Source of the DNA: Phoronis australis
Taxonomy: Eukaryota; Phoronida; Phoronidae
Assembly (NCBI GenBank): GCA_002633005.1
Contig: NMRA01000130.1
Location: 478,531 to 542,530, forward strand
Reading direction: 5' to 3'
Length of the DNA stretch: 64,000 nucleotides
Shown here: one piece after another, positions 1 through 12,100 of the stretch
Layout of the letters: each line of letters starts with the position of its first letter
Numbering within the stretch: position 1 is the stretch's first letter
The notes under the pieces: generated by a model
The model's database searches: none
The model's input: the letters and a program-made list of their open reading frames with translations, nothing else
What the model was told of the DNA's origin: nothing
Made by a program: the position numbers and the translations under genes

Positions 1-117
1 CTTTAGGGTAGCAGGCTAGCATCTTTCGGGTAGCAGGCGGGCATCTTTCGGGTAGCAGGTTGGCATCTTTAGGGTAACAGGTTGGCATCTTTCGGGTAGC
101 AGGTTGGCATCTTTCGG
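1..117. repeat. 22-bp tandem repeat, cut by the window start
   Basis: Five and a third copies of a unit like ctttcgggtagcaggttggc + at, with exact 22-bp periodicity and a few substitutions. The array continues upstream of the window. Confidence 0.92.
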
Positions 118-274
118 CTTCTTAATAGTCACTAAATGATACAATGTCTGTACAGACAGTTTGTTTTAACTGGTGTTCTGGACTGCTGATCTGGAACAAT
201 GCATCCAGTATTCAGGGGTGACAATCAGTAGCCAACTCCCAAAATACCACACCACCCACTCTGATTCTGCATTG

Positions 275-352
275 GTGGTCCCAATGGCTCAGTGGACTGG
301 AGTGTCTGAACAGCTTGCGGAAGGTCCCGAGTTCGAGTTCTGGTCAGCGTAG
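275..352 (+). mobile_element. tRNA-derived SINE remnant
   Basis: A-box-like tggctcagtggactgg and B-box-like gagttcgagttc about 40 bases apart. The acceptor ends do not pair, so it is not a functional tRNA. Confidence 0.5.
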
Positions 353-929
353 AAATCTTTTAAAACTTTTGTTCTTCATTAGGTCACGTGGCGTGGCCAA
401 CGGGTGGCGTGCAGACCATACTTAAAATGTTTGTGAGTTGCATAGACACGTGATAAAAAATGCTGGCGTAAAAACTCAAATTTTAGGGGTGTGATTCAAG
501 ATTCGCTTGTCAGACTAAGCTCAGAAGTGTTTTAACAGCTCTACCTCACGAAAACTAGGTCAATCGTAAAATGGGTTTTTCATAACTCTGCAAAAGAAGG
601 GACCATCAATTTGGGACCTGGTTTGGATTTTTGTTGTGTTGTGGTTGATGTTCTGTAAAATTGGTAACTAGGCCTCGACTCAGTTTGAAACGTGCGCCAA
701 AGTACTTAAAAAAAGAAAAAATGACTCTATTAAACTTCAGTCAAAGTCTCAAACATTTTTTAAAAAGCGACACAAATGTGTGTAAGTAAGGTTTTAAATG
801 CCTTTGGCTTGCTAAGTCAGTCACAGTTACCCCAAAATTGGGTGTCATTGACACGAGCACTGACGATTGCGTCATTACGTCACTGATGCTTATTTAAGAT
901 GAGAAAAAAAGAAAAACCCTCATCACTTT

Positions 930-1014
930 TTCTCATCTCAGGTGTTTGAAAAATCGATATTTCTTGTATATATTTGACTAAATACATAGACTTGTTGATA
1001 AGGTTCTACATAAT
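930..1014. mobile_element. MITE family A, 3' end fragment
   Basis: The end segment atttgactaaatacataga through ttctacataatc matches the right ends of the four longer family A copies in this window. Confidence 0.55.
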
Positions 1015-2468
1015 CATAAAACTTGTTGTTTTCATCAGAAATACTGGTGCAATTATACTCTCATGTTACAGGAATGGTTTCATTTGTTTTCAACAGTTTT
1101 AGAACGCACTATAATTTCTTCATTTTAATAGGAATGTGTTTGTTACTACGGCAACTATTCATTTATTTGCGTTTTTCACTGGCAGTGAACTTCAGTGTCA
1201 TTAAACTTCGATGATCATTTTGTTGGTGCCCCACCAGGAATTGAATTAAAGAATTCTGTAAAAATTGAAGGAAAGGTCATAATAAAATTTCATCATTTGA
1301 GAATACATTTTAACTAAATTAATTTGTATTGAGGTTTGTTCTGTGAAGCATTTCTCTGCTTCAAGAGCGTCGCTTTAAGGCTTTGATAATGTATCCGTCG
1401 GAGTGATTGCTTTGCTGGCTTGCAATCCTTATCCCTGGACTGAAACATTTCCAGTTGGTGTCTGTGGGGCTGTCACTGTTATTGATTATTGAACCCCTAT
1501 AGATATGAGCCTAATGACGTCTGTCATCTGATAATCAATAACATTACCTCTGCGGAGGGATTATTTTGTCGTTAATATAGCTTTCCTACAAGCCTTTAAG
1601 ATGGTCGAGATTTGTGCGATTTTTGTGACCTTTTGGCGAACTGCTTGAAACTTTTTGACTGGCAGTGGTGTGCTTGCTTTAGCTCTGAGTTAGGAGTGCC
1701 ATTAAGCTATTAATTCTGTGTGGCCTGTAGAGAGTTTAGGGTAATGGTTAGCCTATTCTATATATGGTGCTTCAAAACGACTACACTTCTGTCAATATTA
1801 GAGTCCAGAAAACACTATGATCAATGAAGAGACAGATTGTTCAGATTCCGACCATTCGCACACCAAGTCACTGCTACTAAATTTCTCATTCGATATTGAT
1901 TTAAAATTTGTGTATTATCTTTTTCATTAGATGCGTTTGTTGAGATATTGCGCTCTAAAATTTTCAATATTTTTCATCTGCGTAGTGTGGCCTTAGGCGT
2001 GGATTATGAAACAACTAGCAAGGCGTGGGCACCAACTAGTTTCAAGAACTTGAGAACTGAAGCGCACTCACGCTGGGTACTAGAAATCGGAAAACCTTAG
2101 CCTACTTTGGTTTGAGTAATTATAAAAGAGAAACTTGCAACAGTGTAGCATTTGTGTTTTTCAGTTTGAATAGTACTTGTAGTACGGGACGCTCATTGAA
2201 TATATTGAATTTAAATGTCTACTTATTGTCCATAGTTTGTATTGGCGCTGTATCTGATCCAATGCTCTACCTTCGCGTATTCAAAAATGGAAATCTCCAA
2301 CCATGTTTGAAAAGCCTGAGCATATTCAGCTTCACAAGAGAAACAATTGTAATAGTGTTGCAAAGTGGTACTCATTTTATCATTTTTATTATTATTACTG
2401 TAAAAATAACAGCAACGTACGCAGCAAATGAAAGAAATACTGTGTTGGACGCTTTCCTCAAGGATAAC

Positions 2469-2634
2469 CCTGGGTAGAGCCATATAGATCAGTAATGCTA
2501 AGACCTCGCTAAAAAGCAAGACTTTGCGAGATTACATAAGATATTGACATGTATTTTAAATCAGAACACAAGATCTTGGCTAGATTTTAGCGAGGTCCTA
2601 TTGTAGGTCCTAGCATTATTGAACTCTACCCTGG
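2469..2634. mobile_element. Palindromic MITE (about 165 bp)
   Basis: Ends CCTGGGTAGAG / CTCTACCCTGG, with subterminal AATGCTAAGACCTCGCTAAAA mirrored at 2588-2618. The right arm carries a 12-bp internal duplication (aggtcc repeated). A related fragment sits near 61798. Confidence 0.7.
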
Positions 2635-3124
2635 TGTTTTCCAGTAGTTGAACCCGTTTTGTCACCAGTAGAATGTCATACCATGTTGATTTGCTGGTGT
2701 TTTATGGCTGGTGAAAAAGTGACTCTGTCGAGCCACCTGAGGTTAGCCGCCTTGTCTGGCCAGTTATTATCAGTGAGGGCGAGTTTGTTGGTCATGGACA
2801 TGAGACAAGACATTGTGTGTCTGTGGTCAGAGGCATGGCTAATGACATCATGTCATATGGGGTTCACAACAGACACAACAAGGCCCATCCTTGGTCTTTT
2901 TATATCACGAAGTGGAAATAACTGTGGACTTAACCTGAACCCAATGAAAAGTTGAAAGTCATTGGAAGAATTATGACAGTGCTAAGCAGCGTAAATTTTC
3001 ACATCAATCGGAATGATCACAGGGCAGAACGGTTCCACGGAATGTCTCCTGTAGACGACACATTGCAAATGTTGCCTGCTGCCCTATTTGAGAGGACGTG
3101 TGGTTGGGAGTAATGAAATACGTC

Positions 3125-3371
3125 TAAAATTCTTCAATTAAGGGACAAAAATAATTGAGCCATATTTCTATTTTTCAGAGGCTTACCACACTGTTGCAAA
3201 TGCTGAAAATATTTACCAAATGTTGTTTTGTAATACCGGAAACTAGTCCATACAAACCACGCCAAAATCAAAGTAAATTTTCCTGAAGAGCTGTTTTTGT
3301 TGAGAAATTTAACAAAATGAAATTTCACATGTCCGCCATGGTGTATCCCAAACTGTAGAAATTTTGCCGTA
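3125..3371. mobile_element. MITE family B copy (TIR GTAAAATTTC.CCAATTT.GGACA)
   Basis: Left taaaattcttcaattaaggg and right complement gcaaaatttctacagtttgg form diverged terminal inverted repeats shared with the copies at 8560, 10627, 20661 and 27940. Confidence 0.55.
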
Positions 3372-3993
3372 ATAGCTGTGTTTTCGAAGGCATACAAAAA
3401 TGAATCCAGCAGTGCTTTCGTGCCTGAAGCCAAATCAATCATGACCTAGGGGCATGCGCAGTTTTCGGTATGATCAGCCTGGTCGTCTCGGAGACTTTAC
3501 GGCTTATTACTGAATTCGCCTTAGGATGTTAATACAGATTTGGTTTGACCATTTCAGTGTGACTCGTTATTCACATCATCACAATGTGCTTGCTTCACAT
3601 GTCTTGTGACAGACAAAAAAGTAGTTCACAGCTAGCTTCAGGGATAGGATATCCTCCTAGTCGAGGTTTTGTTGGCACATGACGAATTACCAGGTTATTA
3701 TCTTGACGGTTAGAGTCATTATGTCCTGTTTTCTGATTATCCCGGCCTGTGGTCTTGTGGGCATATTTTTAGCCAATGAGGTCGGTGGTTATTGGAAAAG
3801 GTAGGATATTGATTTTATAGCCAACTGGTTGTGTGGTTCAAGAAAATGAATTGCAAAATGCAAAAATTGATTCATGGTATATGAAAATTGGATAAATTTG
3901 TGTAATTTTTTCTTATCGTCTGAAAAAGTCAGTTCAAGTGTATGGTGGCTATTCTCAATCAGCCCCTCTGTAGCTTTTGACCAACACCGTAAA

Positions 3994-4233
3994 CAGTGGC
4001 AGATCTACGATTTCAGTAAGGGGGGGTTTAGGATTCGAGAGAATCCGAGGCGCGTAACGCCGAGGAGCAGGAAGGTCGCGAGAGGGTTTCCCTCTTCCCG
4101 TGTAAGATTTTTGGGGATTTTTAGTACCTAATTTCGTTTTTCTGGCGATTTTTTTTCCAGTTTTTATTTTTAATCCTGTCCCGAGGGGGGGGGGTTTAAA
4201 CCCCCTGAACCCCCCCCTGTAGATCCGCCTCTG
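3994..4233. mobile_element. Short inverted-repeat element with poly-G/poly-C arms
   Basis: CAGTGGCAGATCTAC at the left and the complement of CAGAGGCGGATCTAC at the right, with runs of G and C just inside. The open frames across it on both strands are not genes. Confidence 0.65.
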
Positions 4234-4635
4234 GTAAACTAATTTTATGACCACTTGGGGATGCCATTGACAATATGGGCAATATACAATAGCAGTGAAT
4301 CCAGGGAACAGTTGTTAAAACTGTCATTTTTTTCTGATACACAAGGCCTGTGCTTTTGTTTGCATCAGTGAGAACTACGAAATCATCATTTTTTTATGAT
4401 TTCAGCACTTATACCACTGGAAAAAAAAGGTTTTAATTTATGGTTCAAAATCACCTGTCAAGTGGCATTCTCCATTTTATGTACATAACAGTATTTTTTT
4501 GTAAACATGCTCCTGTCCATGTAAATATTGTAAGTAATATATTCAGTCAGTTTACATTAACCTGTAACATTACATGAATTAAGGACTACAATGTTAATCT
4601 ACTGTTTTCTTTTTGCATACGTCGGTAGTACTTAA

Positions 4636-4968
4636 GTGCCGTGCACACACAGTCTTTTAACCTAGAGCAAGTTACTCTTGGAACGAGTTGTCGCTGGATT
4701 TGAAGGCTGTGTGGACGCTACTAGTGCAACTTACCCCACTTGTGACAACTCACTCCACCTTATCGAGGTGGGGTAACTTGTTCAGGGTAACTTGCACCAC
4801 TTGTAATTCCTGTGGAGTTGCAGACCTGGGGCAAGGCGGAAGTAATTATCACGTGGGGTTACATACAGTTTGGTCTTCTTTTGCGCCCTGTATTTGCATT
4901 AGCTATTCATTGTGGAGTGAGTTGCACTAATGCAAGTTGTTCTAGAGTAGGCTGTGTGTGTGCGGTAT
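4636..4968. mobile_element. Probable MITE with gt/ac-rich inverted ends
   Basis: Left gtgccgtgcacacacag and the right complement taccgcacacacacag, plus mirrored subterminal cctagagcaagtt / ctctagaacaactt. Internal aagttac motifs recur. Confidence 0.45.
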
Positions 4969-5979
4969 CGGTATCGGTACGGTATCTCAAGTGTATGTAG
5001 TAAATATTTGCTGTGTCACGTTTTGAATACACAACCTAGATTTGTCGTTTTTACACAAAACTAACTGACGTGAAGCAGTCAACCTTGTGAGGCCAAAAAA
5101 GCAAATTTGGCTCTGGTTGTTTTGAAAATTGGTGTGGTGATACGGTATTTTTAGGTGATAATTATAGTGGCATGGCATTACCATTTATATTTTTACTTGG
5201 CTCGCCTCAAACCAGTTTCAGTGATGCGATTGACTGTACAGGTGTCCGATGGTGGCCTATTGACTGTACTGCTGAAAGTTAAATATAGCTTTTGAAGGAT
5301 GAAACTTTTGGTAAAAAATGATGCAGGCAAATGGTTGTCTTGTCTGCAGCTTCAAAATGAGTCAAGTGAAGACAGGCCTGACGATTACGTACTCAAAATT
5401 TTAAAAGTGTTGCATAATCATTATGGCTGTTGTGCAAATCGTGTTAGCATTGAAGCATGTTTTTCTTGACATTTTTTGATCAGACGTTTTACAATACAAA
5501 ATTCCTCTTTTCCTTCATATTGTTTGCTGATTGGTTAGGACTTCCAATATCACGGAAATCGGACAGAACATTGTTTGCAACTGCTTTCCTTCCACTGTTA
5601 AACATCTAGGTTTTGTTTCACGCTCTTTTTGCCAGACGGTTGTCTTTTTTCACATATCGTGGTTAAAACAGTGACAGAATAGTATGGAAGTCATTCTGTT
5701 TGTCGAAGTGTGAGAGAAGGTTGTGTAAGAAAAAGGAAAAGAATTGAACAGTGCCCAATGAATTAAATGATTATAGAAAAATAATAAACTGAATGATGTA
5801 CAGGTAAATGACCAGTTTAAATGAACAAATTAGAATTACTTGCTTTGTTCACAATTGCAGAAAAGTTTTGCTTTGACAGTGTCAATATTTGGGACAAAAA
5901 AAAGTTAAATCAATTTTCTGTTCATTCCTTGGATGACTGTGTTATAATGGACGACTTCACTATCCGGTTTCTGTTACAG

Positions 5980-6197
5980 CTGTGTTCAACCAGGCCCTCG
6001 CCAACAGTTCCGCCAGCTCGGGGTCTCCTGGCAGTTCCTCGCCAGCCGTGAAAACTAGTCAGACTTCAAGTGATTCCACCCAGGCGCCGGTACCAGTGAA
6101 TATTGTCACGGCAACAGGCACATGGAAACCGAAATCAACCGATCTTTTGTTAGTACCGTCACCAGTGAATCGTGAAGATGAACTGAAGTCAAGAGAG
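5980..6197 (+). CDS. NAB: NAB exon a (after NCD1)
   Basis: Acceptor ctgttacag/CT and donor GAG/gtaaga. The exon begins with two bases completing a split codon, then [10 protein letters not shown], which corresponds to the vertebrate NAB segment PGLFNQP just after NCD1. The rest is Ser/Thr/Pro-rich linker ending in [10 protein letters not shown]. It contributes 72 codons and ends in phase 0. Confidence 0.88.
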
Positions 6198-9100
6198 GTA
6201 AGACAAAAAAGCGGTGTTTTGTTCCGGTCTGCTGGTGCCTCATTTTGAACTCTTCGCACCTGTGATTTGAAATTAGAATAAAAAATAGGTAATGATTGTC
6301 CTCATCTTTGATATCATTGTTTCCGAAAGCCTCATGAAACATGCTTGCATAATGTTTCATATTCATTGTGTTTATCCATCGTTTCACAGCGTAGTGCATA
6401 TTTACTTTACTGGGCGCCATTTTATGGAAGGCTGTAAGTCTGGTCTTAGCTAAGACAATTGTAGATTTGATTTCAATTTGGACACTGTTTATTAACATGG
6501 CTGCTAAAGGTTCGTGATAAGTCTGAATATGGAAATTTATCAACTTAATGTCAGTTTCGCTCTTATAAACAATACAGCCTCGCATTTGCAATAACGTGCG
6601 AACGAAATTTTTGTTGAGAAATTTGACAAGATAAAAATTCACCTGTCTGCCATACTGTGTCCCAAACTGAAGAATTTTTTTTCGTAATTTCATTTCTGAT
6701 ATTTATTTACCTGGTGACCTATCGAATGACATTTTTGTATACTTAAAAGTGTGAACAGCTTTTTGTCATCTATGGCAACCTTCTCAAAACGATCGGTTGT
6801 GTCAGTTTCAAGCCGCAAATTACTACCCAACATCTTAGCCATTGTTGACTTGTGCCTACGTTTACTTCGCTATACATGAAGGAGAGTAGCCAATCACAAT
6901 CAATATGATCTGGGCGATCAAAACCTTAGGGCGTCATACTGTGGTCCATGGCGCTAATTACGTTACTTAATTTACATAAATATGTAATTCTTAAACCAAT
7001 GTGGAAATGCATATCGCAAACATTTTTAAGTCTGGTCAGCACGCCACCTGGTGGGGCCATAGGTGGTGTGCTGACCAGACGTAAAAATGTTTTTGATGTC
7101 ACTTGATTTTGTTCCGTTTTCTTGTCTTAGCAAAACTGAATTTGCAAATGTGACCTTCAGAAAGTTTGTCAATGATGATATGGTTATGGTGGTTCTTGAC
7201 CTATTTAGCGCACTATGTTTAGGACAAGTGTAAGTTTTTTGTCACCTTTCTCAACAAAATTACAAACATTTAGAAAATTTTAGTCTTTTGTCTGCTTCGT
7301 CTGTATGATAGACAAGATAAAGCAAAATTTGGAAAAATTTCTATTATTTGCAGTAAGATAATCTGCCATTGAAAACAAAGAAAAACAACATTTTTGCGAA
7401 ATAATTAAAAAATTGCTGTTATTCTACACTTAGTTGTTGGACAAGCGAAATTTTATTTTTAAAAATTTTCAGCAAAACTAAAGTGTAACAATTTTTAGTC
7501 TATCAGTAAGTAGCTTGCTTTGTACAGTGACAATGTTATAAATAAAAATTGGTTAGTTTCTTTTGTTTTTTTTTGAAAAATAGTAAAACTTATTTGGCAA
7601 TTATTTTTGTGCAAAATCAGTGAAGAATCGTTGCACATACGAAAACCATACAAGTGATTTTTCACAAATACTGAACGATTTGTAGGACCCTAGAAAAAGT
7701 GTCTGAACATCGTATCTCAGATATGGCTGATTGTATTCATATAAAACTTACTGATACTTTACTTTTCACTGTTCACCAAAACGCTTTTACGAATTGTTTT
7801 TAAAATTCTACACTTTGGTACAAGAGGCTATCAAGAATAGGAGTTTGTTTTAATATTGATATGAAGAAATTCAAAAGTTGCATAAAATGAAAATGAAATA
7901 ATAATTTAGAAAACCGTAACATCGTTCTGTAGATTTCCTCTTGAACATTTATATCAAATAACATTTGATCATGTTATTGATACCGTCATTTTTCTATGAA
8001 TGCGCCTTTATTTTTGCTCAATTTAACTAGAATAGACATGGTCACGTGACCCAATCAATGGCAGATGGCACAAAAATCAAATTCTACAGGCTTTCTAGCT
8101 TCATGAAGTGTATAGTTTTACTCAGGTAAAATTTATAGTTGTGTAAATACATAGACATGTCAATAAAGTCCTACACAACCTTAAATAGCTTGCTTGAGAA
8201 TGTTGGTGTGCTAAATAGTTGTTGTGTAGTCGCACATAATGAAGCACTGTTTTTACATTCTTTATGAATCAGGAATTTTTATACACAGGGTTGCCTAATT
8301 TGTGAATGGCGGAAGTGAAACCAGGATAGGAAACTGCTTTGGTAATAACATAACCAGAGGTGTTTGTTTTCGGAGGTTTAGATAACGAAGGTGTCATAGA
8401 TCAAGAGGAATAGACGAGGGGTTTGACCTTCAAATGCCCTATTGTCTTATTGAGACTGTAAATGGCATCTGACAAGAAACTGATAAATGAACTGTAGAGT
8501 AAGAATGGAGTCACTGAAGCCTTTGTTGCCTGATGCACTGTGGAGTGAAGTGGGGCCTGCAGTAAAATGTCACCAATTTCGGACAAAAATAATGGATAGA
8601 AGTGTTCTCGTTTCACTTTTTAATGATTTCTAGCAATGTGAAAGGTCACAGTTTCTCAAAACACTATCAGGTTTTAATTATGGTTGGGTTAGTTGAACAT
8701 GGAAATGAATTTGATGCTACATACATTCGTGGAGGAAAGTTCATGTGTCAGCCATATTGTGTCTTAAATTGGTGAAATTTTACAATACATGTCACGTGTC
8801 AGTTTCTGAAACTTATGGGTGTTACTTAAATAGAAGATTCTAATGTTTTTCTTAATTTATGGCTTGAATTCGCTTAAGTCATTAAAGTCATTTTGAAGTG
8901 TTACACAGTATTTAAACCACACACATTTTGCAATAACCATGTAAAGTTGCAATAACCCAAAATATTGTTGGATGGTCATGTGAGTCCTTGGGCATTGCAC
9001 TGGGAAGAAAATAGAGTCAGTGAAGAAATATGGGTGGTGTAAATATCTTAAATTATGCGTGTTTTTATATAAGTGATGTTACTAATCGAGGCCGCTATAC

Positions 9101-12100
9101 CGGTTTCTCTAACCGTAGCCAATAACACAACTAATAATAGTTTACATGATTATTAAACATGTATGTATTCTTATAACATAATAAGTGAGTGGACACAACT
9201 AATATTAGTTTACATGATTATTAAACATGTATGTATTCTTATTACATAATAAATGAGTGGGCACCTCATTAGTTTGGCTCCGTTTTGTTAGTATTGTAAA
9301 TTTTTAAATAATCATATATCTATACTTAGCTCACCAATGGCGAAATCATGTATTTTTTGTCAAATTTCTCAACAAAAATCAATGGTAGCCTTAGAGAAAT
9401 TTTACGTGATTCTTACCATAGATTATACTGTAGGTATATAGATTTCACAAAACAAAATTGTATTAAGATTCCGTTGTGAGATCTAATTCAGTCTTTGAAA
9501 AATTGAAAAAGCAGCTTCTTAACAATGTATACTTGAGTGTGTGAAATAACTGAAGAATTATCGCAGGTCTATGGGTTAGTAAAGTAACATGCTCTTTGGT
9601 GAACATTACTGAGACTGTGTCACAATGGTCTGATATTAGACCAACATGGACCGGTCTTGAGAGTCATATCATGTCATATGGACCGAAGGTAAGCATGTAG
9701 TCTGGTATACATGACGGATCAGTCTATATTTGTTTTATTACATGGTCACTGATGATTGCTTTCTCATTTTTTTCATATCCTATTAAATTAGCCTGCTCTT
9801 TTTCCTGCTTTGATGTACTGACATCGTCTGCTCACTTCATGGTCAGGATTTATGGTCTCTACAGCATCTGATTGGTCAGGTTGCGAATAGCGACATCTGA
9901 CACTAAGGTGGACAATATTACGCTAGATCGGAAGTTGTCGTTGAGCATTTGAGCCAATCACAGGACACAAGTGTCAGTGGCCATGTTCTAAAGCAGGATC
10001 CTACACAACCTTCTAGATAGTCAGTTTTATGACTGCACCCTAGATTTTGTCCTTGTGAGAATGTATTTACTTTCTGTTGCAGGATCGTAAGAGCCCTGTG
10101 CCAACACCTGTGCTAGTAGAAGACCAGATCGCCATGATTGCACTGTCTGCAGAACAGCTAGTCCCAACCCTGGATCACTATGAACCTAAACCGATGAATA
10201 TGAAGAAAGAGATCAATAGAGAGATTGATGTAAGAGTCTTGAAGCTTCTTGTCACCATGTTATTAGAAAACCAGTGTGGTGACAGCAGTTGGAATAAAAA
10301 GTGCGAAGTATTTAACTAAAAATATCTGAGTCACACCAACTTCTTAGTTCATTTGCGGATAAACTCTTCACCTCGTGACGATTCCACTCTGATGGCAGCA
10401 AATGTGTAAATTAGCTCGTGCTAATTCTAGGAGCCTAATCGTGGAACTTTTAAGTAAATTAGTCACATGTGCCTAATTGTGGATATTGTCGAATGACTGT
10501 AGAGTTTGTGGGAAATTGTTTGATGATTTTTCAAAACAGTTCTGTTGACTCCTAAAGTCATAAGGTTTTTTAGCTTATTAACTTCTCAGATGAGATACGC
10601 TTTGAAAAGGAAATCATTCTTTAAATATTCTACAGTTTAGGACATTAGCTAAACTTTGGGTCGCCGAAATTCCAACCAAATTTGAGATTTCTTGACTTTG
10701 AAGATTGGTACGCGGGAAATTTTGTTATTCATCTTATATCTTAAATATGGAGCACTGCGTTTTGTATCAACAAAATATCAAAATAGACTTGGCTGTTCAT
10801 AAAATCATTGAAAATAGCCATCATTGGCGCATTTTCACGCGTCCCCATTGTTTGTAATACCATGGTGACTGATGGTTTGTAGTTGCATTTGGAATGGCCA
10901 GTATTGCATATTTCTGAAATTTGACAAAAGCTCAATGCTTGAGCAAAATGATAATTTTTTACCATCCTAAACTTGAAAATTTTTACTGTAATTAACGTTG
11001 ATTTTCAAAGAAAAACGCATTTTGTTTCGGCCATTTTTCAATGCAGAACATTGCCTAATCTATGTATTAAGGCCTAGCCAAATTGCACACGAGCGAGTGA
11101 CATGAATAAAATTCATGTTGCAGTGTCATGCAGTGGGGCGGCCATTTTGGTCACGAAAGTTTTAGTGCTCAAAGTAAACAGTGGTTGACGAAGAAGGAAT
11201 ACTATTGCTCTTCTTTACATACAGACATTTAACGTGTGATGGGCACTTCCTATCGATAAAAGACAGTATGGCAGTATGGCAAATTCTATCAAATAGCATC
11301 AGACTTTCGATTAGATTGAGAAAAATTATGACAATATTTCAGAGTATTGCCTGAATAGTTTGAGAATCTTTTAGACTTTGTGACCAATCCGCTCCCAAAT
11401 CTGTTGTTTTAAAGAAATGTCTTAGTGTTGTAATCGACACATGGCTTGTTATACTGCAACTAATCTTGTCTTGCCAAATGAATTAGCGTGCCGCTTATGC
11501 ACAGAGAAAGTAATTGTAAACAAGAGTGCAAATCAAAATTTGTGCTCTGTGATTGGTTCAAGCCGGTGCAAGATGACGTGACAGAAATAGAAGTGTACCG
11601 TTTCTATTTTCTGTTGCGCAGTGTTGCTCTCGTTGCTTACGTGCAGTGGGGACACTACTACAGAAATTCAGGTGTTCCAAGTGAACGTGAATAAAATCGT
11701 CTCGTTCACACGTGTGCAGCCTGGCCAGGCCTCTGGAATTGAACTTTCTGAAACGGCCACACTTCTGTGTCACTACTTCTTCCAGTTTGTGAGGAAGTTT
11801 TGTGTTAATGTCGCAAATTTCCCGTTACTCAAACATCAGTTCCTGTAACAGAGATCTATTTGAGAACTGTTTACTGCTGTTTGTGAACAGCCATGTGTGC
11901 AAATTAATCACTGCATTATTACCATGACACATGGAATTCTTGTATTTCCCACAGTACGTCATTAAGTTGCCATTTGACACTGAGAACAGGATGGACTTAA
12001 TACGCAAGTATTCCGCCATATATGGACGGTTCGACTCCAAACGAAAAGGAGAAAAACCCATGTCAATGCATGAAGTAAGTTTATGTAAAAGCTTCTCTTT

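Larger units (their letters stand above)
118..5979. other. Sequence upstream of the first visible NAB exon (intron or intergenic)
   Basis: No exon of NAB or any other recognised gene is visible. The NCD1 exon is not here. Apart from the SINE and the transposon copies listed separately, there is a 12-bp inverted pair (gttattgattat at 1478, its complement at 1531) and otherwise AT-rich unique sequence. Confidence 0.7.
6198..10082 (+). other. NAB intron a-b
   Basis: A 3.9-kb intron holding a family B-like fragment near 6600-6700, the 7020 hairpin, family A copy 1, a family B copy and a 68-bp duplication, all listed separately. No coding sequence seen. Confidence 0.8.

Noticed and set aside
1-117. 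Telomeric repeat (GGGTAGCAGG resembles TTAGGG)
   Set aside because: The unit is 22 bp with a different core; it is an ordinary minisatellite.
275-352. A functional tRNA gene near the window start
   Set aside because: A and B boxes are present but the acceptor stem does not pair.
3955-4254. 99-residue basic frame on the minus strand
   Set aside because: Lies across a short inverted-repeat element; the poly-G/C tracts create Gly/Pro codons.
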